A DNA stretch of 64,000 nt. It comes from Thioalkalicoccus limnaeus. Its GTDB lineage: Bacteria; Pseudomonadota; Gammaproteobacteria; Chromatiales; Chromatiaceae. Below are positions 8,968-17,731 of this stretch, piece by piece (positions within the stretch are counted from its first letter, which is position 1; each line of letters starts with the position of its first letter). The position numbers and the translations under genes were made by a program. The DNA lies in the NCBI RefSeq assembly GCF_041197575.1, contig NZ_JBDKXB010000007.1, positions 93,354-157,353 of the forward strand, in the 5' to 3' direction. The notes beneath the pieces were generated by a model. That model ran no database searches and was not told the origin of the DNA. It was given only the letters and a program-made list of their open reading frames with translations.

Positions 8968-10110
8968 CTAGGAACGGTCGGTCGGCGTCGTGCGGCTCGA
9001 TGAACGAGCCTCGGCGGCATGGCGCAGCAAGGCGAGCGCGCGGTAGAGCCCATGGACGAACTTGCCATAGGGCATCATCAGGAAGAACGCCAGAACCGTG
9101 CCGAGGTGCCAGGCGAGCAGCAGACCCATCGCCGGGGTTTCGCGCAACACCAGCAGGATCAGCCCGGAGACGGCGACGGCCCCGATCAGCCCGAGCAACG
9201 CATAATCGGCCGGCAGCGTCTCGGCGGCCGTCGGTTCCGGATCGGCACCAAGCTTGACCAACAGCAGGCCGATGACGCCGACCAGCAGGCCGAGGCCGCC
9301 GAGCGTTCCGAGCAGGACCGGCGCGCTGAGGACAGGGTAGGGCGCCGGCCAGTCGAACAGGTGGTGGTACAGGGCCGCGGTCAGTGTTGCCGCCACGCAC
9401 AGCAAGAAGCCGTGGAGCAGGGCGAGGTGAAAGAGCCGGCGGCGCTGCGTGAAGCGGTCGTCATGGTCGTTGCAGCCGCCGCCACCGCCGTCGAGATGGC
9501 GCAAGGTCAGCAGGTCGCGGCTGGCCGTGGGCCAGGCTTGAAGCGAGATCGGTCGCGGCGGCGTCGGCGCGGTATCCCGCCAGAAGCGCAGCCCGCCGAT
9601 CGCCAGGGCCAGCAGTGCCCAACCGAGACTGAGACCGGCTAGCGCGCTCATCAGGCCCCACGGTATCACCTCGTAAAAGGCCCCGGCCACGCGGTGGCTC
9701 GCGAACAGTCGCTCCGGGGGGACCGCGAGCAGCGTTGTCAATGGCACCAGCAGACTCGCGAGCAGCGCGACGACGAGCGTGGCCGCGGCGCTGTGCGTCA
9801 TCAGCGGCGCGAAGGCGCGCGGCCACACATGATCGCGATAGGTCTGGAACCGGACCCGAGCCAGTGTCGCCGGCACATTGATCGCGAAGGGATGCGGCGG
9901 GGCATATTGGCAGGCATACCAGCAGGCGCGGCAGTTGTGGCACAGGTTGGCCAGATAGGCGATATCCGTCGTCGTCAGCGCCGGGCGCTCGCCGGTCGCC
10001 CGAAAGACCGGGCAGAAGCCGGTACAGAAGCCGCAGACATCGCACAGGGCCAGGGTTCGCCGGCCCTCGGCGAGGCTGTCTTCGCGCGGTTCAGTGGCGG
10101 GTGCGGACAT
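8968..10110 (-). CDS. tcuB: TcuB/CobZ-C-like Fe-S and b-heme type membrane protein
   Basis: The 380-residue protein starts with two ferredoxin-like cysteine clusters, CDVCGFCTGFC near residues 24-34 and CHNCRACWYACQYAPPH near 58-74. Several transmembrane segments carrying His residues follow from about residue 105. This is the TcuB/CitB plan: it passes electrons from a partner flavoprotein to the membrane. TcuB serves tricarballylate oxidation in Salmonella, and the same domain is the C-terminal half of CobZ in Rhodobacter cobalamin synthesis. Its start lies inside the 3' end of the flavoprotein gene (20-bp overlap), and cobQ is upstream, so the CobZ-type role is the better inference. Confidence 0.82.
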   Translation of the reverse strand: MSAPATEPREDSLAEGRRTLALCDVCGFCTGFCPVFRATGERPALTTTDIAYLANLCHNCRACWYACQYAPPHPFAINVPATLARVRFQTYRDHVWPRAFAPLMTHSAAATLVVALLASLLVPLTTLLAVPPERLFASHRVAGAFYEVIPWGLMSALAGLSLGWALLALAIGGLRFWRDTAPTPPRPISLQAWPTASRDLLTLRHLDGGGGGCNDHDDRFTQRRRLFHLALLHGFLLCVAATLTAALYHHLFDWPAPYPVLSAPVLLGTLGGLGLLVGVIGLLLVKLGADPEPTAAETLPADYALLGLIGAVAVSGLILLVLRETPAMGLLLAWHLGTVLAFFLMMPYGKFVHGLYRALALLRHAAEARSSSRTTPTDRS

Positions 10111-11497
10111 CGCGGGCGGCCTGTTCGCCGGCCAGGCGACCGAAGACTGCGCCGATCGTCAGCGCGGCGCCGGCCAGGTAACCGGTACCCAGGATCGCCG
10201 GGGCCATGATCATGCCGGCCGCGAAGAGGCTCGGAAACGGCCGGCCATCGCGCCGCATGACGCGCGCGGCCGTGTCGACCTGGATCCCGTGGCTCGTGAA
10301 GGTGATCCCAGGCGCCATCGGCCAGGCCGCGAACGGCGGCCGGCACAAAGGCCGCGCGCGCCGTGATTTCGGTGGATCCAACCCTTCCGTGTGGCCCCCG
10401 TCCCGGTCGTCTGGATGTCGGGCACCGTGGTAGTCGGAGACCGTTCGCTCGACCGCGGCGACCGGCAGATCCAGTGTCTGCGCGAGCTCGGCGAGCGTTG
10501 GCGCCGTGATCGGCGGATACAGCGACGGCGTCGTCCGCGTCTGACCTTCTGCGTCCAGGATCAGGAACGCAATCCCCCCGGGACACCGCGCGAGCTGTCG
10601 GCCCCAGACCGAATAACGGCGCGGGCTGAGCTCGGCCGCCTCGTCGAGGAAACGGCGTCCGTCGCGGTCGAGGACCAGTCCCCAGGACAGGCCGTCGATG
10701 CGGGTCACGATGCCGCCATCGGCCGGTGGCGAGCGCGCGTCGACCGCGACCAGATGACAGGCGCCGGGGACGCCGGTCGACGCGGCCCCGTGTTCGAAGA
10801 GGTCCCTAAGCAATTCGCCCGTCACCTGCGGTAGACCGCGCACGATGAAGTTGTCAGCCGCCGCGCCCCAGGTCTCGGCCAGCCAGGCGGGATTGGCCTG
10901 ATAGCCGCCGCAGGCGAGGATCACCGCCCGCGCATCGATCGTCGTCGAACGCTCGCCGATGCACAGAGGGAGCCGGTAGGGGCGGGCGCTGTCGAGCCCG
11001 ACGCGTAGCGCCATCGTGTCCTGGTGCGCGGCGACGCCGAGCGCGGCGGCGCGTCGCGACAGCGCATTGATCATCGCCTTGCCGCCGCCGAGGAAGAAGG
11101 CGGTCTTGCGCGAGTAGGGCAGGGCACCGGCGGCCGGTTCCTCGAAGCGCACGCCCTGACGTTCTAGCCAGTCCGGGAGCTCGGTCGAGCCGTCGGCCAG
11201 CCGGCGGGCGAGGTCCAGGTCGCCCAGGCCATGGCTCGCGCGGGCCAAGTCCGCGACGAACTCGTCGGGGCGATAACAACCAGGGGACAGTCGCGATGGC
11301 GCCGCATGGGCCAGGCGCAGATTGCGCGAGTGACGCGCATTGCCGCCGCGCAGCGCGGGCGGCGCTCGATCGATCAAGGTGACCGCGGCGCCCGCCTGCC
11401 GCGCCGCGAGGGCCGCGCAGTAGGCCGCGATCCCGCCACCGACGACGAGGATTTCGGTGCTCGGCGGCGGGTCTCCGGGGCGCGGTCGATCCGCCAT
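10091..11497 (-). CDS. tcuA: TcuA/CobZ-N-like FAD-dependent dehydrogenase
   Basis: A 468-residue flavoprotein of the fumarate reductase/tricarballylate dehydrogenase family. It has an N-terminal Rossmann FAD site, VVGGGIAAYCAALAARQAG, near residues 14-32, RNLRLAH near 60, ILACGGYQANPAWL near 190-205 and C-terminal FAD blocks LFAAGMIMAPAILGTGYLAG near 415-435. By homology TcuA oxidises tricarballylate to cis-aconitate; the homologous half of CobZ oxidises precorrin-3A. It starts 6 bp after cobQ and overlaps the Fe-S partner gene by 20 bp, so the three form one unit. The cobQ link favours a precorrin-3B synthase role; this is an inference. Confidence 0.82.
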   Translation of the reverse strand: MADRPRPGDPPPSTEILVVGGGIAAYCAALAARQAGAAVTLIDRAPPALRGGNARHSRNLRLAHAAPSRLSPGCYRPDEFVADLARASHGLGDLDLARRLADGSTELPDWLERQGVRFEEPAAGALPYSRKTAFFLGGGKAMINALSRRAAALGVAAHQDTMALRVGLDSARPYRLPLCIGERSTTIDARAVILACGGYQANPAWLAETWGAAADNFIVRGLPQVTGELLRDLFEHGAASTGVPGACHLVAVDARSPPADGGIVTRIDGLSWGLVLDRDGRRFLDEAAELSPRRYSVWGRQLARCPGGIAFLILDAEGQTRTTPSLYPPITAPTLAELAQTLDLPVAAVERTVSDYHGARHPDDRDGGHTEGLDPPKSRRARPLCRPPFAAWPMAPGITFTSHGIQVDTAARVMRRDGRPFPSLFAAGMIMAPAILGTGYLAGAALTIGAVFGRLAGEQAARDVRTRH

Positions 11498-11503
11498 GTC
11501 GGG

Positions 11504-13084
11504 TCAGCGCGCGAGCTCGAGCAGCCGATCCAGGTCCAGGTCGGCCTCCAGACGGTCGGCCAGGGCGTCGAGCGTTGCCTCGATGCGCGCCCCATAGTCG
11601 GGCAGGTCGCTTTGCTGGCCGAAGCGGGCCAGCCAGTGATGGCGAAAGCCATCGGCCGCGAACAAGCCGTGCAGATAGCTGCCCATGACCCGCCCATCGC
11701 TGGACTCGGCGCCCTCGGCCCGTACCCGCGTGCCGTCATCGAGCCGCAGCCAGGGGCGGTCGAGCGCCGGTCCGCTGGAGCGGCCCATATGCATCTCGTA
11801 CCCGGTGACTCGCTGTCCACTGCGGCGGTCGAGCACCGCCAGTTCGACCAGGTGTTTGGTCGGCCCGATCCAGGTCTCGAGCGCAAGCAGGCCGAGCCCT
11901 GGCGTCGAGCCCGGCGGGCCCTCGATGCCATCGGGGTCGTGGATCATGCGGCCGAGCATCTGGAAACCGCCGCACAGTCCGACTACGGCCCCGCCGTGAC
12001 GACGATGGCAGAAGATATCCTGATCCCAACCTTCGCGATGCAGCGCCTCCATATCGGCACGCGTCGCCTTGGATCCGGGCAGCAGGATCACATCGACATC
12101 GCGCGGGATCGGACGTCCGGATGGCACCCAGTGCAGCCGAACCCCCGGTTCGGCGGCGAGCGGCCCCAGGTCGTCGAAATTGGCGATCCGTGGCAATCGG
12201 GGCACGGCCACGGTCAGCCCTGGCCTCCGGTGGGACGGGTCGCTGATGTCGGCGGGCACCTCCAGGGCCAACGAATCTTCCGGTGGCAGGTTGTGGGCGG
12301 CGGCGAACCATTGGACGATCCCGAGGCTGGGCCAACCGGTTCGGCGACTGATCTCGGTGCAGGCCGGCGCGAAGACGGCTGGATCGCCGCGAAATTTGTT
12401 GATCAGGTAGCCGGCGACCCGCGCTCGTTCGCTGGGGGTCCAGAGCGCGTGGGCCCCGATCATCGCGGCCATGACGCCGCCGCGCGAATCGTCGCCGAGC
12501 AGAACGACCGGGATGTCGCCGGCTTCGGCCAGCCCCATATTGCTGATGTCCTGCGCCCGGAGATATTGTTCGGCACCGCTGCCAGCGCCCTCGATCAGGA
12601 TCAGGTCGGCGTCGGCGGCCAGCCGGTTCAGGCTGTCGAGCACCGCCGGCAGCAACCTCGGCTTCAAGGCCTGATAGGCGCTCGCCGACCAGGATCCGAT
12701 CGGACGCCCGCGCAGGATCACCTGGCAATCGAGATCGCTCTGCGGTTTCAACAGGACCGGGTTCATGTGCACCGAGCGCGATGCGCGGCAGGCCTGCGCC
12801 TGTAACGCCTGGGCCCGGCCGATCTCGCCGGGCGGGATTCGTCCGTCGGGACCGGGAGGCCAGTCGGAGTCGATCGCAACCGCGGCGTTGTTGCTCATGT
12901 TCTGCGCCTTGAAGGGCCGCACCGCGAGACCGCGGCGGCTGTAGGCACGACCCAGACCGGCGACGATCAGACTCTTGCCGACATCGGAGGCCGTGCCCTG
13001 AATCATCAGGGTGCGGGCGCGGCGCGGGCCGTGATCGCCGAGCGGCGGAAGGTCGAGATCGAAGGTCTGGGCAGTGATTGACAT
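11504..13084 (-). CDS. cobQ: Cobyric acid synthase
   Basis: CobQ (CbiP) amidates four side chains of adenosylcobyrinic acid a,c-diamide using glutamine and ATP. The 526-residue protein has the dethiobiotin-synthetase-like ATP domain (MIQGTASDVGKSLIVAGLGR near 25-45, RPFKAQNMSNNA near 60) and a C-terminal glutaminase-like domain with VVGLCGGFQMLGR near 330-345 and a late catalytic His in SYLHGLF near 465. The ATG at 13084 is preferred over an upstream GTG at 13108 because family homology begins just after it and GGGAAATCACCT precedes it. It heads the cobQ-tcuA-tcuB unit. Confidence 0.93.
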   Translation of the reverse strand: MSITAQTFDLDLPPLGDHGPRRARTLMIQGTASDVGKSLIVAGLGRAYSRRGLAVRPFKAQNMSNNAAVAIDSDWPPGPDGRIPPGEIGRAQALQAQACRASRSVHMNPVLLKPQSDLDCQVILRGRPIGSWSASAYQALKPRLLPAVLDSLNRLAADADLILIEGAGSGAEQYLRAQDISNMGLAEAGDIPVVLLGDDSRGGVMAAMIGAHALWTPSERARVAGYLINKFRGDPAVFAPACTEISRRTGWPSLGIVQWFAAAHNLPPEDSLALEVPADISDPSHRRPGLTVAVPRLPRIANFDDLGPLAAEPGVRLHWVPSGRPIPRDVDVILLPGSKATRADMEALHREGWDQDIFCHRRHGGAVVGLCGGFQMLGRMIHDPDGIEGPPGSTPGLGLLALETWIGPTKHLVELAVLDRRSGQRVTGYEMHMGRSSGPALDRPWLRLDDGTRVRAEGAESSDGRVMGSYLHGLFAADGFRHHWLARFGQQSDLPDYGARIEATLDALADRLEADLDLDRLLELAR

Positions 13085-13345
13085 AGGTGATTTCCCGGCT
13101 GCGAACACGACGATTGGACACCGATGGGCCTGTTCAGTGCAATGGTAAATGGCTCACGCGACGCCCGGCGAGCCGATACCGGGGACCTCGCGGGCGCCGC
13201 GATGGCCCGGTTTGGATTGTGGAAAAACCGGGTCGACGGCATTATCTGTGGGCCATCGCGTCGGCCTTGATCAGCCAGCCTGATTCCCCCGGCAGTCCGC
13301 GTCCAAGCCTGAATCCACCGATACGAGGTCCGATACTCTCACCCC

Positions 13346-14089
13346 ATGTTTCGCCATTTCCAGCGTTATCTTTTGACCGGCGTCATCACCATCATCCCGA
13401 TCCTGGTGACGGTCTTCGTCTTTGATTTCTTCCTGCGGCAACTGTCGAATTTCGGCAAACCGACGGTGCGGGCCATGGCCATGTCGGTCCGTGATTTCTC
13501 CCCGGACTTGGCGCGTTGGATGCTAGAAGTGCCCTGGCTGCAGTCGTTGCTCGCGATCCTGTTCACGATCACCGCGCTCTACCTGCTTGGATGGGTCGTC
13601 TCGATCATGGTGGGGCGACGCTTGCTGAGCCTGCTCGAAGCCCTGGTCGAGCGGATCCCGTTGGTGACCAAGGTGTATGGTTCGACCAAACAACTGGTCC
13701 AGGCGTTTCAGAAGAAACCGGGCGACCTGCAACGGGTCGTGCTGATCGAGTTTCCCCATCGGGAGATGAAGGCGGTCGGCTTCGTCACCGAGACCATGAA
13801 GGACGAGGTCAGCGGGATCGAACTGGCGGCGGTCTACGTCCCGACGACACCGAATCCGACCTCCGGCTACCTGGAGATCGTGCCCAAGGAACGCCTGGTC
13901 AGCCTGGATTGGACGATCGACGAGGCGATGACCTTCATCATCTCCGGCGGGACCGTGTCACCCGGGCGCATCCGCTATACGCGCCCGGCGGCCGACGCGG
14001 CGGGGGCCGCGACGACGCCGACCGCCCCGTCGGACATGTCCGCGCCGCCCCCTCCGAGTCAGCCGATGCCCGGATCCTCAGCGCCTTGA
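13346..14089 (+). CDS. DUF502 family membrane protein
   Basis: The 247-residue protein has two N-terminal transmembrane segments (YLLTGVITIIPILVTVFVF near 7-26 and LLAILFTITALYLLGWVVSIM near 68-88). A conserved soluble part follows with IPLVTKVYGSTKQLVQAF, VVLIEFPHREMKAVGFVT and VYVPTTPNPTSGYLEIVP. These are the DUF502 blocks; the family has no established biochemical role. The last 25 residues are rich in Ala, Pro and Thr and probably disordered. Its 3' end overlaps the convergent protease gene by 12 bp. Confidence 0.85.
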   Translation: MFRHFQRYLLTGVITIIPILVTVFVFDFFLRQLSNFGKPTVRAMAMSVRDFSPDLARWMLEVPWLQSLLAILFTITALYLLGWVVSIMVGRRLLSLLEALVERIPLVTKVYGSTKQLVQAFQKKPGDLQRVVLIEFPHREMKAVGFVTETMKDEVSGIELAAVYVPTTPNPTSGYLEIVPKERLVSLDWTIDEAMTFIISGGTVSPGRIRYTRPAADAAGAATTPTAPSDMSAPPPPSQPMPGSSAP

Positions 14090-15499
14090 TATCAGCAGCA
14101 ATTGGCCGTCGCGCCAAAGGCGCAGACTGGTCAGTGCCCTGGTCTGACGCAGTGCGGTCCGGAGCTCTTGCAGGTTGTTGATGCGCTGCCCGTTGACCTC
14201 GAGGAGCAGGTCGCCTTGCCGAAGCCCGGTTTCGGCCGCCGGGCTGGCCGGCTCAACCGGTCCCACGTCGACACCGACCAAGAGGCCGCGCTGCAGCGGT
14301 CGGTTACCGTCGGCGAGCCGCGCGCCGGACAGGGCGCGGCTGATGCGCGCACCCTCGACGAAATGCTCGTAGGGGTCGGCGACCTTGCCGCGGATGGTCC
14401 GCATCCGGCCGTCGCGGACGATCTGGAGTTCCACCGTGTCGCCAACGCGTTTCAGCCCAATGCGGTTGCGTAGATCCGCCGCGCCGCGGACCTCGGCGCC
14501 ATCGACGCGGGTCACGACATCGCCGGGTCGTACCCCGGCCCGTTCGGCCGCCGAGTTGGACTCGACCTTCGCGATCACGGCGCCGCGATGCACCTCGACG
14601 CCCAAGGCGCGGGCCAGGTCCGGCGTGAGATCCTGGACACCGACTCCGAACAGCCCACGGCGCACCTCGCCATGTTCCAAAAGCTGGTCCATGACGACCT
14701 TGGCCATGTTGATCGGGATCGCGAAGCCGATTCCGACATTGCCGCCTCCGGGCGCGATGATCGCGGTGTTGATGCCGATTAGTTCGCCGCGGAGGTTGAC
14801 GAGTGGGCCGCCGGAATTGCCCGGGTTGATCGAGGCGTCGGTCTGTATGTAGCTTTCGTAGCCCTCGATACCGAGCCCCGAGCGACCCAAGGCGCTGACG
14901 ATGCCCGAGGTGACTGTCTGTGACAGACCGAAAGGGCTGCCCACGGCAATCACGAAGTCGCCGACGCGGAGCTGATCGGAATCGCCGACCGGCAGCTGCT
15001 GCAATTCCTCGGATGGAACTCGCAGCACCGCGACGTCGGTCTGCGGGTCGGAACCGACCAGCTCGGCGAGCAAGGTCCGACCGTCGTGAAGTGTCACCTC
15101 GATCTGCTCGGCCTTGTTCACGACGTGGTGATTGGTCAGGACGATCCCGTTGTGGCTATCGACGATGACGCCGGAACCGAGACTTTGACCACGGCGCTCG
15201 CGGTGGTCCGGGATGTCGAAGAAACGTCGGAAAAAAGGGTCGCGCAGCATTGGGTTATCGGCGATCTCGATGCGCGTGACGGTCGCGATGTTGACGACCG
15301 CTGGAACCGTGCGTTCGAGCATCGGGGCCAAGCTGGGCAACGGGGTGTCATCGACGGACGCAGGCAGTGCCGCTTGGGCACTGTGACCCCCGAGCAGGCA
15401 AAGGGTTAGCGCCAAGAGAGGGACCAGCCAACGAGGGACTCTCTGGCTGGTCCGAATCGCCGGGGTTCCGGGGACCGGGGAATCGGGCATGCGCGTCAT
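14078..15499 (-). CDS. degQ: Periplasmic Do-type serine protease (DegQ/DegP-like)
   Basis: A periplasmic quality-control protease. From the ATG at 15499 the protein is 473 residues. A hydrophobic signal segment (WLVPLLALTLCLLGGHSAQA) lies near residues 22-42. The trypsin-like triad is visible as His in LTNHHVV, Asp in DPQTDVAVLRV and Ser in NPGNSGGPLVN, and two PDZ domains follow. The frame is open up to 15616, but the extra N-terminus is basic and unlike a signal peptide. DegP, DegQ and MucD cannot be separated with certainty from sequence alone. Confidence 0.88.
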   Translation of the reverse strand: MTRMPDSPVPGTPAIRTSQRVPRWLVPLLALTLCLLGGHSAQAALPASVDDTPLPSLAPMLERTVPAVVNIATVTRIEIADNPMLRDPFFRRFFDIPDHRERRGQSLGSGVIVDSHNGIVLTNHHVVNKAEQIEVTLHDGRTLLAELVGSDPQTDVAVLRVPSEELQQLPVGDSDQLRVGDFVIAVGSPFGLSQTVTSGIVSALGRSGLGIEGYESYIQTDASINPGNSGGPLVNLRGELIGINTAIIAPGGGNVGIGFAIPINMAKVVMDQLLEHGEVRRGLFGVGVQDLTPDLARALGVEVHRGAVIAKVESNSAAERAGVRPGDVVTRVDGAEVRGAADLRNRIGLKRVGDTVELQIVRDGRMRTIRGKVADPYEHFVEGARISRALSGARLADGNRPLQRGLLVGVDVGPVEPASPAAETGLRQGDLLLEVNGQRINNLQELRTALRQTRALTSLRLWRDGQLLLISRR

Positions 15500-15674
15500 G
15501 GTGATCTTGGTTTTCCGCTTGGGTGTTCGGAAGGCGATCGAACCGCCGTGCGTCGACGAGCTGGACATAGCCCGCCAATTGGCGTTCTTGCGCGAAACGA
15601 GGGTTCGCGATCGCACATCACAGGTCAGGCGAACGGCTGCGGTCGCGGATCTCGATCGAGCGTTCGCAAGCTCA

Positions 15675-15703
15675 ACTATGCAAAGGCGCAGTCACTTTTT
15701 CAA
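15675..15703 (-). promoter_or_regulatory. Candidate sigma-70 promoter for the Do protease
   Basis: On the minus strand TTGAAA (15703-15698) is followed after 17 bp by CATAGT (15680-15675). The spacing is ideal and the boxes match the consensus moderately. It would give a leader of about 170 nt before the chosen start. The rest of 15500-15795 holds no gene that I can support. Confidence 0.35.
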
Positions 15704-15795
15704 GAGTCGAAATCGTTGATCCGTCTACTGGAGGCTGGTGCCCCGAGCCGGGCGCGGGTTCCCCGGCCGCGCGACCGATGCCCTGGGGCCTGTGC

Positions 15796-16563
15796 CTACC
15801 GCGGTATCGGTCCGGAATCATCGCAAGCCCCAGGTTCCTTCGGGGCGGGTGCGACTCGATAGACCAGCGCGGCGCGGTCGGTTTGACGCCAGCCTATCTC
15901 CAGGTCGGCCAGGCGCATCGCGAACTCGGTGCGTTCGGGGTAACGGTCCATGTAGCCCGGTCGCGGATCCAGCTGCAAGGTCTGCACGATTAGCCGCCGC
16001 AGCTGCCGCGCTCCGTCGGGATCCAATCGCAAGAGCTGATCCTGGGCCTCGGTCGTGAACAGGACCGGCTGATCGGCGCGCGGTGGCTCGTCGGCGAAGC
16101 CGGCGCTGGCCGTGGGAATCGCATCCGCGTAACGGAGGTAGGGCTTGATGTCCAGGACCGGCGTGCCGTCGAGCAGGTCGACACCGCGCAGGCGCAGCGT
16201 CAAACCCTCGGTCGTCCTTTCGGATCCGAGGTATGCGACGGCCGAGAGGCCGATCGGGTTCGGTCGGTAGGGCGCCCGACTGGCGAATACGCCGATCTTG
16301 CGGCGGCCACCGAGGCGCGGGGGCCGCACCTTCGGTCGCCAGCCAGCACCGATGCAGGTATGAAAGAGGAACACGAGCCAGATATGCGAAAAACCATCCA
16401 GGCCGTCGAGCGCTTCTTCACGGTCGTATGGCGGCAACAGGATCAACCGGGCCTCGACCGCCGTGACGAGGTTGGGCTGGCGCGGGATGCCGAAGCGGTC
16501 GGTAAAGACAGAGCGGATCACGCCAATCGGCGTTACCTGGATCGGTGGCAAGGATCCAGCCAT
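15796..16563 (-). CDS. trmO: tRNA (N6-threonylcarbamoyladenosine37-N6)-methyltransferase
   Basis: TrmO (YaeB, TsaA) methylates t6A37 to m6t6A in tRNA-Thr using S-adenosylmethionine. The 255-residue protein has the family blocks IGVIRSVFTDRFGIPRQP near residues 12-30, GFSHIWLVFLFH near 60, GVFASRAPYRPNPIGLS near 90 and LDIKPYLRYAD near 135, followed by the usual C-terminal domain. The start ATG at 16563 matches the usual family N-terminus. Confidence 0.92.
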   Translation of the reverse strand: MAGSLPPIQVTPIGVIRSVFTDRFGIPRQPNLVTAVEARLILLPPYDREEALDGLDGFSHIWLVFLFHTCIGAGWRPKVRPPRLGGRRKIGVFASRAPYRPNPIGLSAVAYLGSERTTEGLTLRLRGVDLLDGTPVLDIKPYLRYADAIPTASAGFADEPPRADQPVLFTTEAQDQLLRLDPDGARQLRRLIVQTLQLDPRPGYMDRYPERTEFAMRLADLEIGWRQTDRAALVYRVAPAPKEPGACDDSGPIPR

Positions 16564-16624
16564 AGCGATCTCGATGTCTTCGTTTGGCTCAGGGTTCGCC
16601 TGCTGCCTCCGGATGCTCGTTCGC

Positions 16625-16948
16625 TCATCTGGATCCTCGGCTATGGAGCTGGGCGGCGAGCGGCAGGCGGCCGCGGGCGGTCTCCGCGCGGCTCGATGCC
16701 GAGGCGCCAGAACGGCCTGCGCTAACGCGTTGACCCTCGCAGCCTTGTCGGGTTCGGTTGATATTGATCTGTCCCTCTTGATAGGTGGTGTTCGTATTCG
16801 AATCCCCGCATTGATGGGTATGGTTGATATTGATTCGACCGACCTGCGTTGTCGTATTCTGGTTGGCCATCGCGGCGGATTGCGCGGTGACAGCCATCAG
16901 ACTCAGCAGGAGTAGGATTAACCGGGATGGCCTGGTCGCGTGCGTCAT
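16625..16948 (-). CDS. Small secreted protein with 11-residue curlin-like half-repeats (shorter paralogue)
   Basis: The 107-residue protein has a signal peptide (RLILLLLSLMAVTAQSAAMA, cleavage predicted after Ala28). Directly after it come four 11-residue units at residues 29-39, 40-50, 51-61 and 62-72, with pattern N-x-N-x-T-x-Q-x-G-x-x. The fourth lacks the Gly, and two units contain Cys. The spacing equals one half of a curlin repeat, so the units should stack as beta-strands. The last 35 residues are Arg/Ser/Ala-rich and unlike the repeats; a different frame after about base 16740 would end LRGSTR and stop, so a recent frameshift is possible. It lies 184 bp downstream of the longer paralogue. 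The function is unknown; an extracellular amyloid-like role is an inference. Confidence 0.7.
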   Translation of the reverse strand: MTHATRPSRLILLLLSLMAVTAQSAAMANQNTTTQVGRININHTHQCGDSNTNTTYQEGQININRTRQGCEGQRVSAGRSGASASSRAETARGRLPLAAQLHSRGSR

Positions 16949-17132
16949 GTCATCGGGCTCCGAGTTCGGTGTTCGTCGTGCTCGTCGGCTAGGCAAGATC
17001 GTGGGGACGGGGCGCGATCAGGGCAGAGAGCCCGATCGCGGAGGTGTGATCTCTCCTGGTCGATGTCTCATGGATTCAAGGCGTTAGCTGCCTGCGATGG
17101 GCCGGCGCCGACCATGGGCGCCGGCTGAGCAG

Positions 17133-17453
17133 TCAGTCACGCGCGCGGCCGCGTGTCAGGCTGGTGCGATTGGAGAAGCCTCGTTGGTGGGTTTCATTGT
17201 AGTTCGAATCGCCGAACTGGCCGGTCTGGTTCCAGTTGGAATCGCCGCGCTGCCGGGTGCGGTTGGCGTTGTCCCGACCTTCTTGATAGGTCGCATTGTC
17301 ATTGAGGTTGCCGCGTTGGAAGGTATCATTGGTGTTGATGCGGCCTTCCTGGATCGTCGTGTTGACGTTGGTCTGCGCAACGGCGGATCCGCCCGCGATG
17401 ATCAGCGGCAGCGCAAGGGCGAAGGGGGCGAGCCTGGAAATGGATTTCTTCAT
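17133..17453 (-). CDS. Small secreted protein of six perfect 11-residue curlin-like half-repeats
   Basis: The 106-residue protein has a clear signal peptide (MKKSISRLAPFALALPLIIA, cleavage after AVA at residue 26) and a strong ribosome site (GAGAGAGGAAA, 6 bp before the ATG at 17453). Residues 29-94 are six back-to-back units of N-x-N-x-T-x-Q-x-G-x-x with no break, then NRTSLTRGRARD. Curlin repeats are two such strands per 22 residues with Gln, Gly and Asn at the same spacing, but curlins use Ala and Val/Ile where this has Asn and Thr. It is therefore a curli-like, N/T-rich variant, probably forming a stacked beta structure outside the cell. No csgE, csgF or csgG lies nearby. Confidence 0.8.
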   Translation of the reverse strand: MKKSISRLAPFALALPLIIAGGSAVAQTNVNTTIQEGRINTNDTFQRGNLNDNATYQEGRDNANRTRQRGDSNWNQTGQFGDSNYNETHQRGFSNRTSLTRGRARD

Positions 17454-17731
17454 TGGTGTTTCCTCTCTCGTTGCGTAATCGATTGACTTGGTTGCAGGTC
17501 GTCGGCCGCTGAGCACCGGCGGCGATGTCCGCTGACAAGGGCTGACAGGATCAACGGATGCGTTGATGGTCATCACATTGTCGAGATCAGGATACGCGGT
17601 GGAGTCTGAACGCAGGCTGAACGACGATCAGTGGTTCGTCGGTCGTCGTGGCGCGGTGTTAGGCGGCCGTTATCCGCCGTGATGTTCTTGCCGCGACGTT
17701 CTGGTACCGGGTCGCACAGCGTCGATGGTCG

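Noticed and set aside
11231..12805. Plus-strand frame opposite cobQ and tcuA
   Set aside because: No recognisable domain; antisense of conserved proteins.
13085..13345. Cobalamin riboswitch upstream of cobQ
   Set aside because: I looked for a B12-box-like motif and conserved pairing in the leader and did not find a convincing one.
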